From Melitaea cinxia (lineage: Eukaryota > Arthropoda > Insecta > Lepidoptera > Nymphalidae): 64,000 nt of DNA. The notes below the pieces were generated by a model, which did not search any database, had not been told where the DNA came from, and worked only from the letters and a program-made list of their open reading frames with translations. The stretch is taken from the NCBI RefSeq assembly GCF_905220565.1, contig NC_059405.1:16012081-16076080 (forward strand), read 5' to 3'. Each line of letters starts with the position of its first letter. Positions within the stretch are counted from its first letter, which is position 1. Shown one piece after another: positions 40,001 through 55,000 of this stretch. A program made the position numbers and the translations under genes.

Positions 40001-43000
40001 AAATACCTTTATTTTTTTTTATTTGAAAATAAAGCGTTTCTTTATAAGTAACATAATATACCATTGTTTTACAGGTGACAGGTGATAAACCAAACAAGCA
40101 AACGAAATTTTCATCACATTTCTCTTCATCATCACCGTTTTCAAAACCATCAAACACGAAAATACCTGAAGTGGAACCTGCGCCGCCAGCATCAACGGCG
40201 AAGGAACAAAGCGACGCTCATCTCAAGGCCATTAAAATTTGGACACATAAATCCGAAGGGACAGCGTATACTTTGCACGACGATGGAACCTTAACTCTTG
40301 AGAAACCTTCAAGATCCTAATTTAAGTTTAATAAATAATTTATTTATTGTTCGTATACTAGCCGTAGGTATTTATTAAATTAAAGACTCAATAAAGTAAG
40401 AATAAAGCATTAATAGATTTTATTAATTATATATGTATTGAATTTTTTTAATAAAGATATTCTGTTAAAACAACGAAACGGTACCATTAAACGAGACATT
40501 TTACAAGGTATGTAGAACGAATAAGTACAATAAAAAAGAAATCTTTTAGCCTCTTTACTACTTAATTTTATTGTGTCTGTTATAACCAAGGGCGATTAGA
40601 TCAATTTAGAAGAAAGTGTGACAAGTCGGAGAAAAAAATGAATTTTTCATAAATTAATGTAATAATTTAGACCATATTATAGAAACATCGCTACTTGATG
40701 TTAGGGAGATTGATAATGTTATAAAGTATAATAAACACACAGTTACTATGTACTTGATGTTAACGGGACTGAGCAATAATACAAAATATATTCTACTTCC
40801 TTAGTTCATTTAAAATCAAAAGATACAATTGAACGATTGTAATAAAAATATTCATATTAATTTTCATAAGCGTCTTCGGTGAGGCAAAGCCACTACTGCG
40901 GTCATCAACAAGCGTTGACTATGGGCAACACACATGAGTTCACGCCATTTTTGGCGCGAATTTGTGGAGGCCTATGTCCAGCAGTGGACCACGATAGGTT
41001 AAAGTGATGAAAAAAATATTGAACTTTCTTAAAAGAAGAAGTACTCTTCATTTAGAATGTAATGATTAAAATAATTTTGATTTAGTGATCTTTCAAATAC
41101 AATATTAGGTACTCTAATTTTTGTAAAATACTTTGTATCTCATAACTTGTTTATGTTAATAAATGACTGGCAAGCCACTTTAACTCATCAAACTATAAAA
41201 TCTTACATGACATAATTTTGTACTGAAAACCACATACGAGTATGTATGCGAGTACAAAATTTGTCAAATCTACTATGCTTAAAGATACCTTACGTAGATT
41301 GGCAACAAAATAAGATTTAAATTTGAAATTGAATTTTTATTGATCCAACTGAGAAAAATGTGAATATGGAGTTCGAATTACGGAATCATCCTTTTTGGAA
41401 CCCAAAATGTCTTTTCGAGGCAAACTGACGAAATTAATTATAGTCGATTTTAAAACAAATATAAGAGGGTTAATGATTAATTGAAAATTTTTCAATTTGA
41501 AACTTTTTTATTACTTTTGGATAAGTTCGAAAAGCACTTACCCCCTTGTCCATGCGAAGCACTGTAAAGTGATTAATCGTGATGGGAAAGTGCTGCGATA
41601 CGACAGCGGAGTCCCGGAACTTGCAGTGCATAGCCATGGAGTCGGTCTGTGGCCAGAAAGGCGTGCACTGCTGCGGCGCGAGGTCCATCCACAGGTCAGC
41701 GGCTTCATTCTCCTCCATGAAGCGCAGGTGACGTTTCGTGTCGTTGTAGACGAGGAAGTAAGGAAGGAAGGTCACGATCTTCGTCAGCTGTGGACACAGC
41801 TCCGAGAGCGTCACCTGGTGGGATTTATGAGGATTATGAGTGCTATAATGTTGTCTGAAAAAACTTTAAGATCAACCAAAAGCCTTAATGAAAAAGAAAA
41901 GAAGAAAAGTACTTAATTTTTGGATTTTACTAATTAAGAATCGATTTTCATATAAGAGCCAAACTATGAAAAAAATATAAGGAGTAAAATGTACTGAACG
42001 AATGACCTCGTTACGTTTCTCGTAACGCCATCTATCGGAACCACAACAATAGGGTATCAGTGTAGCGACATCTATCGCGCAACATACGAACTAAGAACTA
42101 ACTTATCCTACATCGCGTAATTAAAGTTAATATATATAAGAACCTGATAACAACCGTTGGGGCGGTAGCCCACTAGACAACACCCGTCTGGTCGGAGTAT
42201 TCTCCCTTTGAACTGGTGGATGAGGAACTTCACGCCCTGTTCCTCACACTTCGGAATTGGGTTCCGATAGATGGCGTTATTTGATTCGTTTATTTACCAT
42301 TTGATATCATAGTAATCTTTTTCTTAGATTAGTAAGCCTTTTTGTGCCTATTTAGACAGTCGATCTGAAGGAGTAAACTCCAGTCGTGCGTCGGAGTTGA
42401 CACACACACTTCTTTTAATATACTACAAAGGACACATAGTAAAAAAACAAATTAAATAGCATAAAATAGATCGATCGGTGGATTCTTAACAAGCGTCAAC
42501 ATTACCTGATATCCAGTAAACTATTATGATACAATTATGATATTGGTATGACACGATAGAATTAGTTGAAATTCAAAACTATCACAAAACCATTACGACA
42601 CCTTTACGTCGCGAATGTACTGAGATTAGTCATAAAACAATAAGTGGTACTAGTAAAACATAAAGTATACATATCACTATTATGTGAATTTCGTAAGGCT
42701 ACTTAAAGATAAGGTCAAATGAGAGTCAGTGAACATGAACATACTTCTAGCACTGCGTACAGCAACATAGACCAAGACTTTTTAACCGACTTCCAAAAAA
42801 GGAGGAGGTTCTCAATTCGACTGTATTTTTTTTTTATGTATGTTACATCAGAACTTTTGACTCGGTGGAGCGATTTCGACAAATTTTCTTTTAATCGACA
42901 GGTGGTGTGTGCCAATTGGTCCCATTTAAATTTGTTTGAGATCTAACAACTACTTTTCGAGCTATATCTAATAATGCGTTTTTACTTGTCGCTTTTTTCG

Positions 43001-46000
43001 TCGACCTACATTGTATTATACCGCATAACTTTCTACTGGATGTACGGATTTTAATAATTCTTTTTTTGTTGGAAAGGAGATATCTCAAGTTTAGTACCAT
43101 GATAAGGAAACCAGGATCTGATGATGGGATCCTAGAGAAATCGAGGGAAACTCTTGAAAATCCGCAATATCTTTTTACTAGGTGTACCGATTTTGATATT
43201 TCTTTTTTTTGTTGGAAAGAAGATATCCCTAGCTTAGTACCATGATAGGGAAACCAGGATCTGATGATGGGATCCCAGAGAAATCGAGGGAACTTCTTGA
43301 AAATCCGCAATAACTTTTTATTAGGTGTACCGATTTTAATGATTTTTAATTTAATCGAAAGCCGAAGTTTATCATGTGGTCACATTTAAATTTCATCGAG
43401 ATCTGATAACTACTTTTTGAGTAATCTTTGATAATGCGTTGTCACTTGAATATTTTTTCGTCGATCTACGTTGTATTACTCGTCGATGTAATTGAAGTCG
43501 GTTTTTTTTCGTTTGCGAGCAAACACAATTATATATTCAACTTTCCGTGAACTTTTTTTAAAATACCCTCCACGCACAAGGAGCTAAACAGCCGCTATGG
43601 TGTAGTGGTGCGTGTAGGCACTTAAACACCGGCAGTTTGCGGGTTCGATTCTCGCTCGGGATGGATATTTGTCTTTGTACAAATATTTCTTTCCGTTTTG
43701 AATTTTGTCTGTTATTGTGGGTCACGCCGGTTACTACCATAAATACTTGATAGCGATCATTACTCATAGTAGAGAATATACCCGCCAACCTGCAGTGGAC
43801 TGGCGTGGTGTATTGAGCTCCGATCCTTGTCCTACACGGATAAAGAGGCTTATGTCCAACAGTGGGGTGTTACAGGCGCAAGCACGCGACACTCACGTGC
43901 AGCAGCACGCGGTAGTGCAGGCGGCGCTCGGGGTGCGCGCACACGAGCAGGCCGGGCGCGTGCGCGCGCAGGCCGGCGGCGCGCGACCAGCCCGATTGGT
44001 GCACGCGCACGCGCACGCGCTCGCGCTCGCCCCACAGCAGCGGCTCCTCGCCCACCTCGTAGCACGCCTCCGAGCGGCCCTGCCGGCACATCGCCGTGCT
44101 TACTACGCACAACTCGCTTGCTAAGTTACTTGTAATCACTGGGTGAGTAGCGCTTGTTTGCCGACATAGTTGTACCAAAAAAAAAAAACTGTCTCTGCCT
44201 ATAGGCGGTTTCACTCATGAAATCTTTTTTATACGACTAGAGCGGCAAACAAGCCGTCCTGATGGTAAGCGATTACTGATTAAAAAAAAAACTGTAGCTG
44301 AATATGCAACATCAGAAGCATCGCAAGCGCGTTGCATTGCAATCTCTGACCATCCCCGCAACTCTGGCCGCCTTACTCACCACGGGAATACAAGACTCCT
44401 TTAAAGCAATATTATTTAATTATAATCTTCTGTAAGGTCGAGGTACTTCCCAGACGGGCTATACAAAATTTTGAGGAGTACATTTTTGGCTGTGCTCTAC
44501 CTCAGTCAAAGGTCAAAAATATTTACAATATATTGTATTAATATTTCCAAGACGAGATGGTGGATTACTTCTCAAAAACTAAGAAGGTAATAGAGATTCC
44601 AGAACCTCAGGTACTGAGTGATAGGGTCTACTACGAGTCCGCTGCCGTGGAAATGTAGGGATAAAAATTAAACTATGTATTATAATGGATCTCTAGAACA
44701 AATTTTATTTCAATCATTAAAGTAGTTTTGCATGAAAGAGTAACAAATAATATCCATCCACATGATATATTATACACATGAGTAAGACCGCAATTATGAC
44801 AAACATGCAATTTTATAGGAAAACGTGCTATTAAACGGACAACTTATATAAGACCTCTATTGCTTAGATCACAAATAAGTACATATAAATAAGTAAGTAG
44901 CTTTAAAACTTACCTTAATCTGTAACGGTAACCCGGTCTTATTAATGAGCCAGCAGGGGGCGTACAGAAGTAGTCTCAGATTAGGTCCTTGCTGTAACCT
45001 GGCTTTCACTATGAGCCTTTTGTTGCCTCCTTCTGTTTCGCAGTCTGTCGTCATGTTAATCGTTTTCTCTGCCATATCTAAATAACAGTTAAAAGGAAAA
45101 TTGTTGAGTTTTTTGCCGATTCTTCTCGAAAGAATCTCTGAAACATTCCGAATCGATGGTAGTTTATATAATCATAATTAATTAATAAACAAAATAATAT
45201 TGAATGTCTTGTAAAATGATGATTTGAAAGCGCTTTTGAAGTTTACTTCGAATTAGGCAATTTTGATTTTGAATTAGAAATGCCAATCGAATACAAATTT
45301 CCATAAGTAAAGCTTCAGTTAAGAAATGATTGTCGATATGTGAGGTAGTTACGGATCTCCTTTAGAGATAAGTTTGCCCTTGCCAACTTCCTATATTATA
45401 ATTACTGTTGTTAAATTATTTAGGGCAATAAAGAATATAATAGGTACCCGGATCGAGAATTTTCACAGAGGAAGAAACATTCGAAGAGTGTTAAAGGCGA
45501 AGAAAAGCGAGATAGTCACCAGGGGACAGAGTGAAGCTGCCCGACCAGGGCAGGCCGTGGCAGTGCAGGTGCAGCGCGAGGCGGTGCGCGGCGCGCGGCG
45601 CCAGCGCGTGCACGTGCGCGCGCTCGCCCGCCTCGGCGCGCACGCGCAGCGTGCCGCGCGCCAGCTGCAGCGCGTGCGGCAGGCGGTTGTGCACGCGCAG
45701 CGGCGCCAGCACGCGCAGCAGCAGGCTGGGCGCCGAGCGCGCGCGCGCCGCCCGCCCGCCCGGCCCTGTCGGGGAGGGTGTTGAGAGCTGTGTCTGTTTG
45801 CTTTAATGTTAATATTTTCATCATTTCTGAACACATCGGCAATTATTGTTGCCTTAACTCTCAACGTGGTTCAAATAGTGAAATACTCGTAGTGTTCATT
45901 AAATATAGTTTGCAAATTATATCACCAAACGGTTAAAGCATCAAACTTATTTACACTTCACATTTTTTTCTACTTATGAAAAATCGTTTTTTTTTTTTAA

Positions 46001-49000
46001 ATGTTTAATTATTTTTGGCCACTAGCTACCTTCCACTGCTACGACCTTCATAGCGAAAACACTCGGATCGGAGTCATCAACAGCGGGACACACGACGTCC
46101 CGAGATGTTCCCAGGTCGTTGATCAGCTCCATCCACCATATACCTTGCGCCGGAGCTTGGTAACTCCTAGAAAATATGCAAAAATGTCATTAACGCGTAA
46201 GTCGGTGACGTGATAAATTGGATAAACGATTACTTGTAACATAATCTATTAGCATAAAACTCTCAACATTCTCACGGACTTGGGACTGTTGCGATTTTGG
46301 ATAGAACAGCTAACGTGAAAACTATGTGATCGCTCCTCAACTCGAGCGTGAATACAGAAGTTTTACTTCAAAAACGAGCGTGCCACACGACTGAAGTAAA
46401 ACTTATTTAACTCCATCCAACTTCCCTCTCAAATTCCGTTCGCCCCGCCCCACACTTCCCAAGCGGAGCGTGCCCAAGAAGCCTTAGTTCAGGAACTCAC
46501 TCGAAGTTGGCGGGCGCGAGGAAGAGTTTGCAGTGGTGCGCGACGAGCAGCGGCACGGTGTGCGTGTCGTGCGGCGCTAGCACGGCCAGGCGCGCGAGGC
46601 CCGCGAAGGGGTTCCGCAGCGCGCCCAGCGCGGGCCCGCCCGCCGCCTCCAGCTCGGCGCGCCGGTACAGCAGCTCCAGCGCGTACGACGTCTCGTTGCG
46701 GACCTGAGGGCGTTAACGCCGCTCCACTGTAGTGGTGCGAATACTCGCCTAAGATAGGACGGCTTGCAGGTTCGAATCCCGCTCGGGGTGATTATTTATA
46801 TTTGTACAAATATTTCTGTCCGGTTCAGATCTGTCCTTGTGGGTCTCCCCACCTTGCCTCGGTGAGCACGTTAAGCCGTCGGTCTCGGTTGTTATCATAA
46901 AAACTTGCGGCAATTATTTCTACGTTATAAGCCTTACCTGCAGCGGTGATCGTACGACTATCTTCTTTTTGTTGTATTTGGACGTCCTCTCTACTACGAT
47001 GTAGTAACGGGTTCCGTTCTTGCTCGGGTGTAAAACGTGAAGCTTCGATACTGATCTTTGAGGACATACGATCTGTGAAACATAAATTCAGACGACTGGA
47101 TTATAAATACCATACTAAATTTAGATTAGCGACTGTTATTGATTTTAATTTTTTTTTTTTTTTTTTTGTCTTAGGATTTAAAATGATAAAATTATGAACT
47201 ATGTTTTGAGAGTAAAAGTGAATGAAATGAAGTGATGAAGAATCTACTTCGAAATTTTCAAATAACGAGTGTAAGCTCAGACGCTCAGAGGTTATAAAAA
47301 AAATGTTTATAAAAAATACGTAGATTTTGAAGATACCAAGTGATGCCAAGACAGGAAATATCTTGCTCAAATTTTGAATCAACTTACAGATAAATAATAC
47401 TGTTTTCAAGTAGCATTATGGTCCTGTGGCGAGTAAGATGCTCAGAGCTCCTGGGCAAGGTCAAAGGTCGGCAACGCGATAGTGACGCTTCTGGTGCTGA
47501 AGGGGTCTATAGACTACGGTAACCGCTCACCATTACGTGACCCGTTTGCTTGTTTGCCAACCTAGTCGTATAAAAAAATCTTTTTATGAGGCACCCTACG
47601 CTCGTTTGCCACCCTTGTCAATCATTGACTCATTGTCAATCATTGGCCTTAATCCATCTATTGTAGACGATTTAGACAGTGTCAGACAGACACTGTGTCG
47701 CCTAGGACACTCTTCAGGAAAACGCAGAATTGCTTAAGCTCTGCGTCACCTTCTCGACCTCACTGGCTAGGCCCACAGGAACGACGATACGTGTGGAGTC
47801 GATACGTGTGGAGCCAGTTCGGCTGCAGGAGTCTTTCGCATTTTAGAGACGAATGCTTAACGGAGACCCCATGCCGGGTTTCAAATGAAGTTTTCCTTCT
47901 CCAGGACCCTGATGATTTTGAGCCAGATTTATCACTCGGTCGTCTTTTACGACCCCCACGAGAAGAAAGGGGGTGGTACTATTCTACTCGGCCGACACCA
48001 CACGGCAAACCTTGTAGTACATATATATAAATGGCTTACATTGAGCGGATCGAAGTCGTGCAAGCGGATGGACAGCGTCAGGTCGGCGCGGCGAGGGCCG
48101 GGCGGGGCGGCGGGCGGGGCGGCGGGGGGCGGCGCGCCCAGAGCGCACGTGGCCGGGAACCCGCCCTCGAAGCTGGTGGCGGGAAGGGCGGGTTAAAGCA
48201 CAGGTTCACTTTGGTATTGTTTCATTTATACATATTGCAGAGCTTAAGGAATTAAAGCAAACAGAAATTCAACAGATCGTTTATACGGTGAAAGTATTAA
48301 CTATAATCAGCAGAATGTACAATGATAATATAGGTAGGTGTGATACTTAGTAGGCCAAATTTCTGTTCATTTTAGTTGCTTAAAATTTGCAATAAAAATA
48401 TATATATTTTTTAACATATTTTTAACCGACTTCCAAAAAAGGAGGAGGTTCTCAATTCGACTGTATTTTTTTTTATGTATGTTACATTAGAACTTTTGCC
48501 CGTGTGGACCGATTTCGACAATTTATTTTTTAATCGAAAGGTGGTGTGTGTCAATTAGTCCCATTTAAATTTATTTGAGATCTAACAACTACTTTTCGAG
48601 TTATATCTAATAATGCGTTTTTACTTGATGCTTTTTTCGTCGACCTACGTTGTATTATCCCGCATAACTTTCTACTGGATGTATCGATTTTGATAATTCT
48701 TTTTTGTTGGAAAGGAGATATCCCTAGTTTAGTACCATGATAAGGAAACCAGGATCTGATGATGGGATCCCAGAGAAATCGAGGGAAACTTTTAAAAATC
48801 CGCAATAACTTTTTACTGGGAGAACCGATTTTGATAATTCTTTTTTGTTGCAAAGAAGATATCCCTAGTTTAGTAACATGATAATGAAACCAGGATCTGA
48901 TGATGGAATCTCAGAGAAATCGAGGGAAACTCTTGAAAATCCGCAATAACTTTTTAATGGGTATACCGATTTTAATAATTTTTAATTTAATCGAAAGCTG

Positions 49001-52000
49001 GTGTTTGTCATGTGGTCACATATAAATTTTATTGAGATTTGATAACTACTTTTAGAGTAATCTTTGATAACGCGTAGTTACTGACAATTTTTTCGTCGAT
49101 CTACGTTGTATTACTCGTCGATGTAATTGAAGTCGGTTTTTTTTTCGTTTGCGAGCAAACACAATTATGTAAAGTAGATATTAAATCATCAGCTAATTTT
49201 ACTACAGTATAAACTTAAGACAATGATTAGTTAATTGACAGTAATTACATATTGGTTTTTAATGTTTACGCGAATTTCACTCATTATAATGAAACATACG
49301 TTTTCGGATTTTACTTCCTCCCGTGAACATGGTTACTGTGAAATGTCCGAAACGTCGGGCATCTAAAAAATTTAATAAAACGCGATAAAACCCGAAAACC
49401 TTGTTTCATAATAATAATTAATAGAGTAGGAAAAAATGCTCCATAAGTTTCATAGATATATGAAATGAGAAATGACAATATAAAAATACTTATCTTGACA
49501 TGGGTGTCCATGAGGTAGGAACCTCTGTGTTTTAAATAGCACATGAAATCAACGTACTCAATTGTTATCATAATATTGACAACTATCGCTACTCATGACA
49601 GGATATTTTGCATTGGAATATTACAGTAGAATAAACTCCGAACCCGTGTCACAATTACGACTTAAGTTCAAGCAACTGATTTCAATAAACTTCAAAAATA
49701 ATATTTCCATTACCAGTCCCACTCGTCACTTATGTCGGTCATCTCTTGTTTGGTCTCCTTTTCCACATCGTCCAGTAAATCAGCGCCAGATACGTCGCAA
49801 CCTTATAGACAACATTAGACAATCAGCTTAACGATTTCATCTTAAGTTAATTAATATAAATGTAACATATTAAATTTAATTTAATAAAAATAGTCAATCA
49901 AATACGTATTATTGGGATAACTCAAATACAATTAGTTAAATATCGTTAAAATCTATAGAACCAAATGGCACAGAAGTTTGAAGTTAGTTAAAATTATAAA
50001 ATAACAATTTTTGTCACTAAGTTCTAAGTATTGTTACCAGGTGTGCTAGCTCTGCTAGAGTGGTCGTAGTCAGCGACGGCTAGCACGCGATCGTTACCCG
50101 CCAGGTCGGTTTCGGCGCTCGTGCGTAATACCACCGTTGAGCCCGGACCTGCGAATGAGCAATAAAAAAACTTATTATTAATAATTGCGTTTGCTCGCAA
50201 ACGAAAAAACCCGTCTTCTATGACATCAAAAAAAAATTGTCAAGTAAAGATAAGTCAAAAAGTGCTAGTCAGATCTCAAACATATGTATTTGAAATATAT
50301 ACCATATGGCATGCAACGCCTTTCGATTCAATGTGACCATGTGACTAGGACCAGCTTTCGATTAAAAAAAGAATCATCGAAATCGGTCCATCCTGTAAAA
50401 AGTTATGAGGTATACTACAACGATGGCCGACGAAAAAACAATCAAGTAAATAAGGATTTTTAGATAAAACTCAAAATTGTTTGTCCGATCTACATTAAAT
50501 TTATACATAACACATAGCAAGCACTACCTTTAAAAAAAAATCATTGAAATCGGTCGACCCAGTCAAAAGTTCTGAGGTAACGTACATAAAAAAAAATCTG
50601 TTGAATTGAGAACCTCCTCCTTTTTGGAAGTCAGGTAACAAATGACAATTTCACTGAGATTATTTAATTGCCTTTCTACATTAAAAATTAGATTTGTAGC
50701 ACCTTATAGAGGTAGTACAGTATAATTTTTAATTCTGTTTTACCAATGTCATTTATCAGTTGTAAGCTGCTGTCAGCGACTACTATAGCTGACACCGCTG
50801 CCGTGCGGTCTGTGATAGCGTTGGACAGCGCTTGCAGTGCTCGCACTGCTGCTGGAGTTACAGTGAAGTTTAATGGCGATTTCGCTTCAAGCGCTATGTA
50901 GGTACAAAGACGCAATTCTTCTATTGATGACTCGACACTATCTTCACGTTCAGGTTCCTGTGAATGAAAAATATTTTACCCAATTTTTCAACCTTCATGC
51001 CCTAGAAATTTCTTTGAATCTTTTTATATCACATATCTGAATATATGATATAAAGAGATTCAAAGAAACTGACTGATCAAGTCAGTAGCTTGCTTAGTTG
51101 ATTATTAAGTTTTTGAATAACCTGTAATTAATCGTATTATTAAATTGAAAGGATTTTTTGTTTTTATTTTACTACTTTTTTAATTATTTTATTGAATTTA
51201 CGGACTTAAGTCCTACACAGGCTCGCCTGTCAAAATCTGAAGCAGCTTGACTGAAAATTACATACTCAAATAATGCCATATTTCTGTTGCGAGTAAGATA
51301 TCCAGGGTTATACTTTAGATATGTAGTGTTAATAAGGTCGCTAACGCACTTGTGATTGTTCCAGATGTTACAGGAGTAACGTAAACGTAACGTTAACGGT
51401 AACCGTTTAACATCTGGGGTACCGTACTCATGATTGCCACTCTGATATAACAAAATTCTAGTTTACCTGAACAGTGACACTCTTAGGTTCCACTTTTTTC
51501 TTCTCATCACCATCAGTATACGTCTCAGGTTTGTCGTCCTCTTCGATTTCTCTGTCACTCAGTTCAACCTCACTCTGCTCTGGAGCTGATGAGTCTTCGT
51601 CATTGCTCAGTTCATCTATGCTCGAGTCACTGCTAAATATTTCGAATACAATTTTTTACTTTGACATCTGCGTTGAATTTATTATTAGTATGCCACAATT
51701 ATTAAGAGAAATTTTAAAAGAGTACATTTAAATTTTTTTTAGAGTATAAATTCTTTTTAAATCTTCTTTATAAACTAGCCGTGCCCGCGACTTCGTCGGC
51801 GTGGAATTTAACAAAAAAGTTATTGTTCAGCTCGCAGAGTTATTAAAAAAATAAATTTCTAAAATAAAAGTAGCCTAAGTTACTCCTTATTGCATCAGCT
51901 ATCTGCCAGTGAATGTTCCTTCAAAATCGGTCCAGCCGTTTCAGAGATTAGCCGGAACAAATAGATAGACAGACAGAGAAACAGAAATTGTAAAAAATGT

Positions 52001-55000
52001 TATTTTTGTATATGTACCGTGTATACATCTGTATCCGTGTACACATATGCATTTATTAAAAATCCAGTAATTTTAATATTACAAACAGACACTCCAATTT
52101 TATTTATTTGTATGTTGACTGTTAAATGACTACCTAAGTAAATATAATATTTTGCGAGATATTCTCCTTTTAATATGTTATTTCTATTATTTCTTCCATT
52201 GTAATTTTGTTTTTCAAAGGCTAGAAATAGCTTAGCCTCAAATACTTACTCTGTGAACAAATGTCCAATAGCGTTGGACAATTTATCATTCATTCCATTT
52301 TCATTATCTGAATCAGACTCCTCGAGGTCCAGAGCTTTCAAGAAAGACATATTGCAAGTGTTTATATCGACATTATAGCTCCTATTCCGTTTCCCATTAG
52401 GATTCCTTATGAAAACCATTTCGTTATCCGTATCTGCCTCATCTGCAGATGTCTCAGATTCAAATTCGTTTTTCTTCTTTGATTTCCTAGGAGGTTCTGC
52501 TGGTACGTTATCAGACGTGGTTTCTTCTTGATTTTTAGTGGATAGTTGAGAAGACATCGGGAAGGATTTTGCCTGAAAAGATTTTATAAGCCTTAAACAA
52601 TAGCAAACAATTTGTAAACTTCTAAAACTGATACAACTGTGATGAATGAAAACAGAAAATTTATGAATAGATTGAATTTTAATACAAATAATAAAAAATT
52701 GCCCAAAGACAATCAGCAAAAAATTGTTAAGTTTTTCCGGCACACATAATAACACTTATTAAATTTTAAAAGCATTCAAGATATCTTCTAGAGGACCCTT
52801 TTGCGGCAACGCACATAAAGGCACAATGGGTAGGTTACCTAAGACGTCATATTAAAATGTAACAATGTTAAACAGAATTTTATTTTAAAATGTTCCTTAA
52901 TTTTGCTGCAATGAATTTGTGATTTTTTCATTTCATTTTATTTGATAAATTTTCATTTTGTTGATGTCGGGTACAGAATAATTTATTTATTAATATATTT
53001 ATGTACGATACATCAGAGTGATCTAATTGAGGTAATGCACAGAGATATAACTAGCTCAAAATCTGGAGCGGGCCACATCCGATAAGATCGATAAGATCAC
53101 AACTAAATAATACTTCTTTCATGTATTGTTATGTTCCTGTGGTGAGTGAGGTGGCAATAGCTCCTGGAAAGGATCGAGACTAATCTATAAACTACGATAA
53201 CCACATACCACAACGTGAACTGTACGCTAATTGCCGACTTATGCGATAGGTCTTATCGTATAAAGAAAATACAAAATGGACCTGGAACAACGTGGCACAA
53301 ATCTCCCAGGAGCGCTGTACGTTGTCCTGCAGCAGGGGTTCCAGCGTGGGCTCCCACACACCCAGCCGCTCGTTGTAGCAGTGCGCCTGCGCCGACAGCC
53401 AGCCACTGCCGTGAAGCTGTCGTGACCAGTCGTGTAGCTTCAGCTCGCTTGATAACTGCAAAACAGTTACTTGGTAACACTGAATTTCCTAAAGAATAAC
53501 ACAAGATTAAAATCATATTTGTCTTAATGTGATCCAGTCAAATAATAAACTCAAATTGATAAAACTCCAGAATAACGCGATATTTTAGCTATTGCAGACT
53601 ACTAGATCGTTCAATAAGTCCCGAGACTAACCTGGAAATGGCGCATATATTAAAAACTCTTTTGATTTTTAAAAAGTACTGGCTATCAATACAAGAATAT
53701 GTGTCAAATTTTTAAAAATGGAACAATAAATTATTGATTTTGAAACATTTAAGTGACGCTACGGTTGTAATTTCGATACAATGGATAAAAACGTGTTTCG
53801 CGTGTTGATAAAACATTGTTTTTTAATGGGAAAAAATACCGTTGAAGCACAGCAATGGCTTATAAAATGTTATGCAGGATAAGCTCCCTCTAAAGCAACC
53901 ATTTGTCGGTGGTATGCCGACTTCAAACGCGGTCGCATGGACACCAATGATGGGGAACGCTCAGGTCGTCCAAATGTAGCAGTGACTCAACAAAATATTA
54001 ACCAAGTCCTCAAAATCGTATTGGAAGATCGGAAGGTAAAAGTGCGAGAGATAGCCGAGATAGTGAAGATTTCAGCTGGTAGTGTTTTCACTATTTTACA
54101 TAAAAATTTGGCCATGAAAAAGCTTTTTTCTAAGTGGGTGCCGCGTTTGCTTACAACTAACCAAAAGGAACAACGTATCAATGATTCAGAGCGATGTTTG
54201 ACGCTGATGAATCATAATAAAAAAGATTTTTTACTTCGGTATGTAACAATGGATGAAACCTGGATATACCATTTCACTCCGGAATCCAATCGGCAGGCAG
54301 CGGAGTGGAGAGCGGCTGGTGAAAGCCGCCCGAAGCGTCCAAAGACTCAGAAATCGGCCGGTAAGGTTGTGGCGTCTATATTTTGGGATGCGCATGGAAT
54401 ACTTTTCATCGACTACCTTGAAAAAGGGCAAAATATAAATAGTGACTATTACATGTGCTTATTGGAGCGACTGAAGTACGAAATTGCGGATAAACGGCCT
54501 CACATGAACAAAAAGAAAGTGGTGTTTCACCAGGACAACGCGCCTTGTCACAAGTCCGTGAGAACGATGGCCAAAATTAACGAATTGGGCTTCGAATTGC
54601 TTCCTCATCCCCCTTATTCGCCAGACTTGGCCCTCAGCGATTACTGGCTATTTGCAGACCTCAAAAAAATGCTTCAGGGTAAGAAATTTGACTCAAATAG
54701 TGAAGTTATCGCAGCAACGGAGGCTTATTTTGAAGCCAAAGACAAATCGTTCTACACACATGGGATAGAAAAGTTAGAAAAGCGTTGGAGGGACTGTATC
54801 GCTCTTGGAGGAGACTATGTTGATGAATGAAAATTAATTTTATAAAAAAGACCTTTTTTTAGTACTTAGTCTCGGGACTTATTGAACCACGTGTTAGTTA
54901 CTTAAATGTTCAATGTCTAAAATATACAGAAATAGTCAAACATTGACGAAATATAAATTAGAAGATAAAAGAGCGACAATAGCAATTCAAAATTAAAATC

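Noticed and set aside
43705..44135. Plus-strand Ala/Arg-rich frames
   Set aside because: They are shadows of the GC-rich Vps13 exon 23 joined to SINE sequence. The same applies at 28301-28555, 45374-45806, 46507-46707 and 58590-58857.
49311..49571. Minus-strand frame starting MITIEYVDFMCYLKHRG as an extra Vps13 exon
   Set aside because: Neighbouring exons already join in phase without it, and it has no GT donor at the right place (ATAAGT follows).
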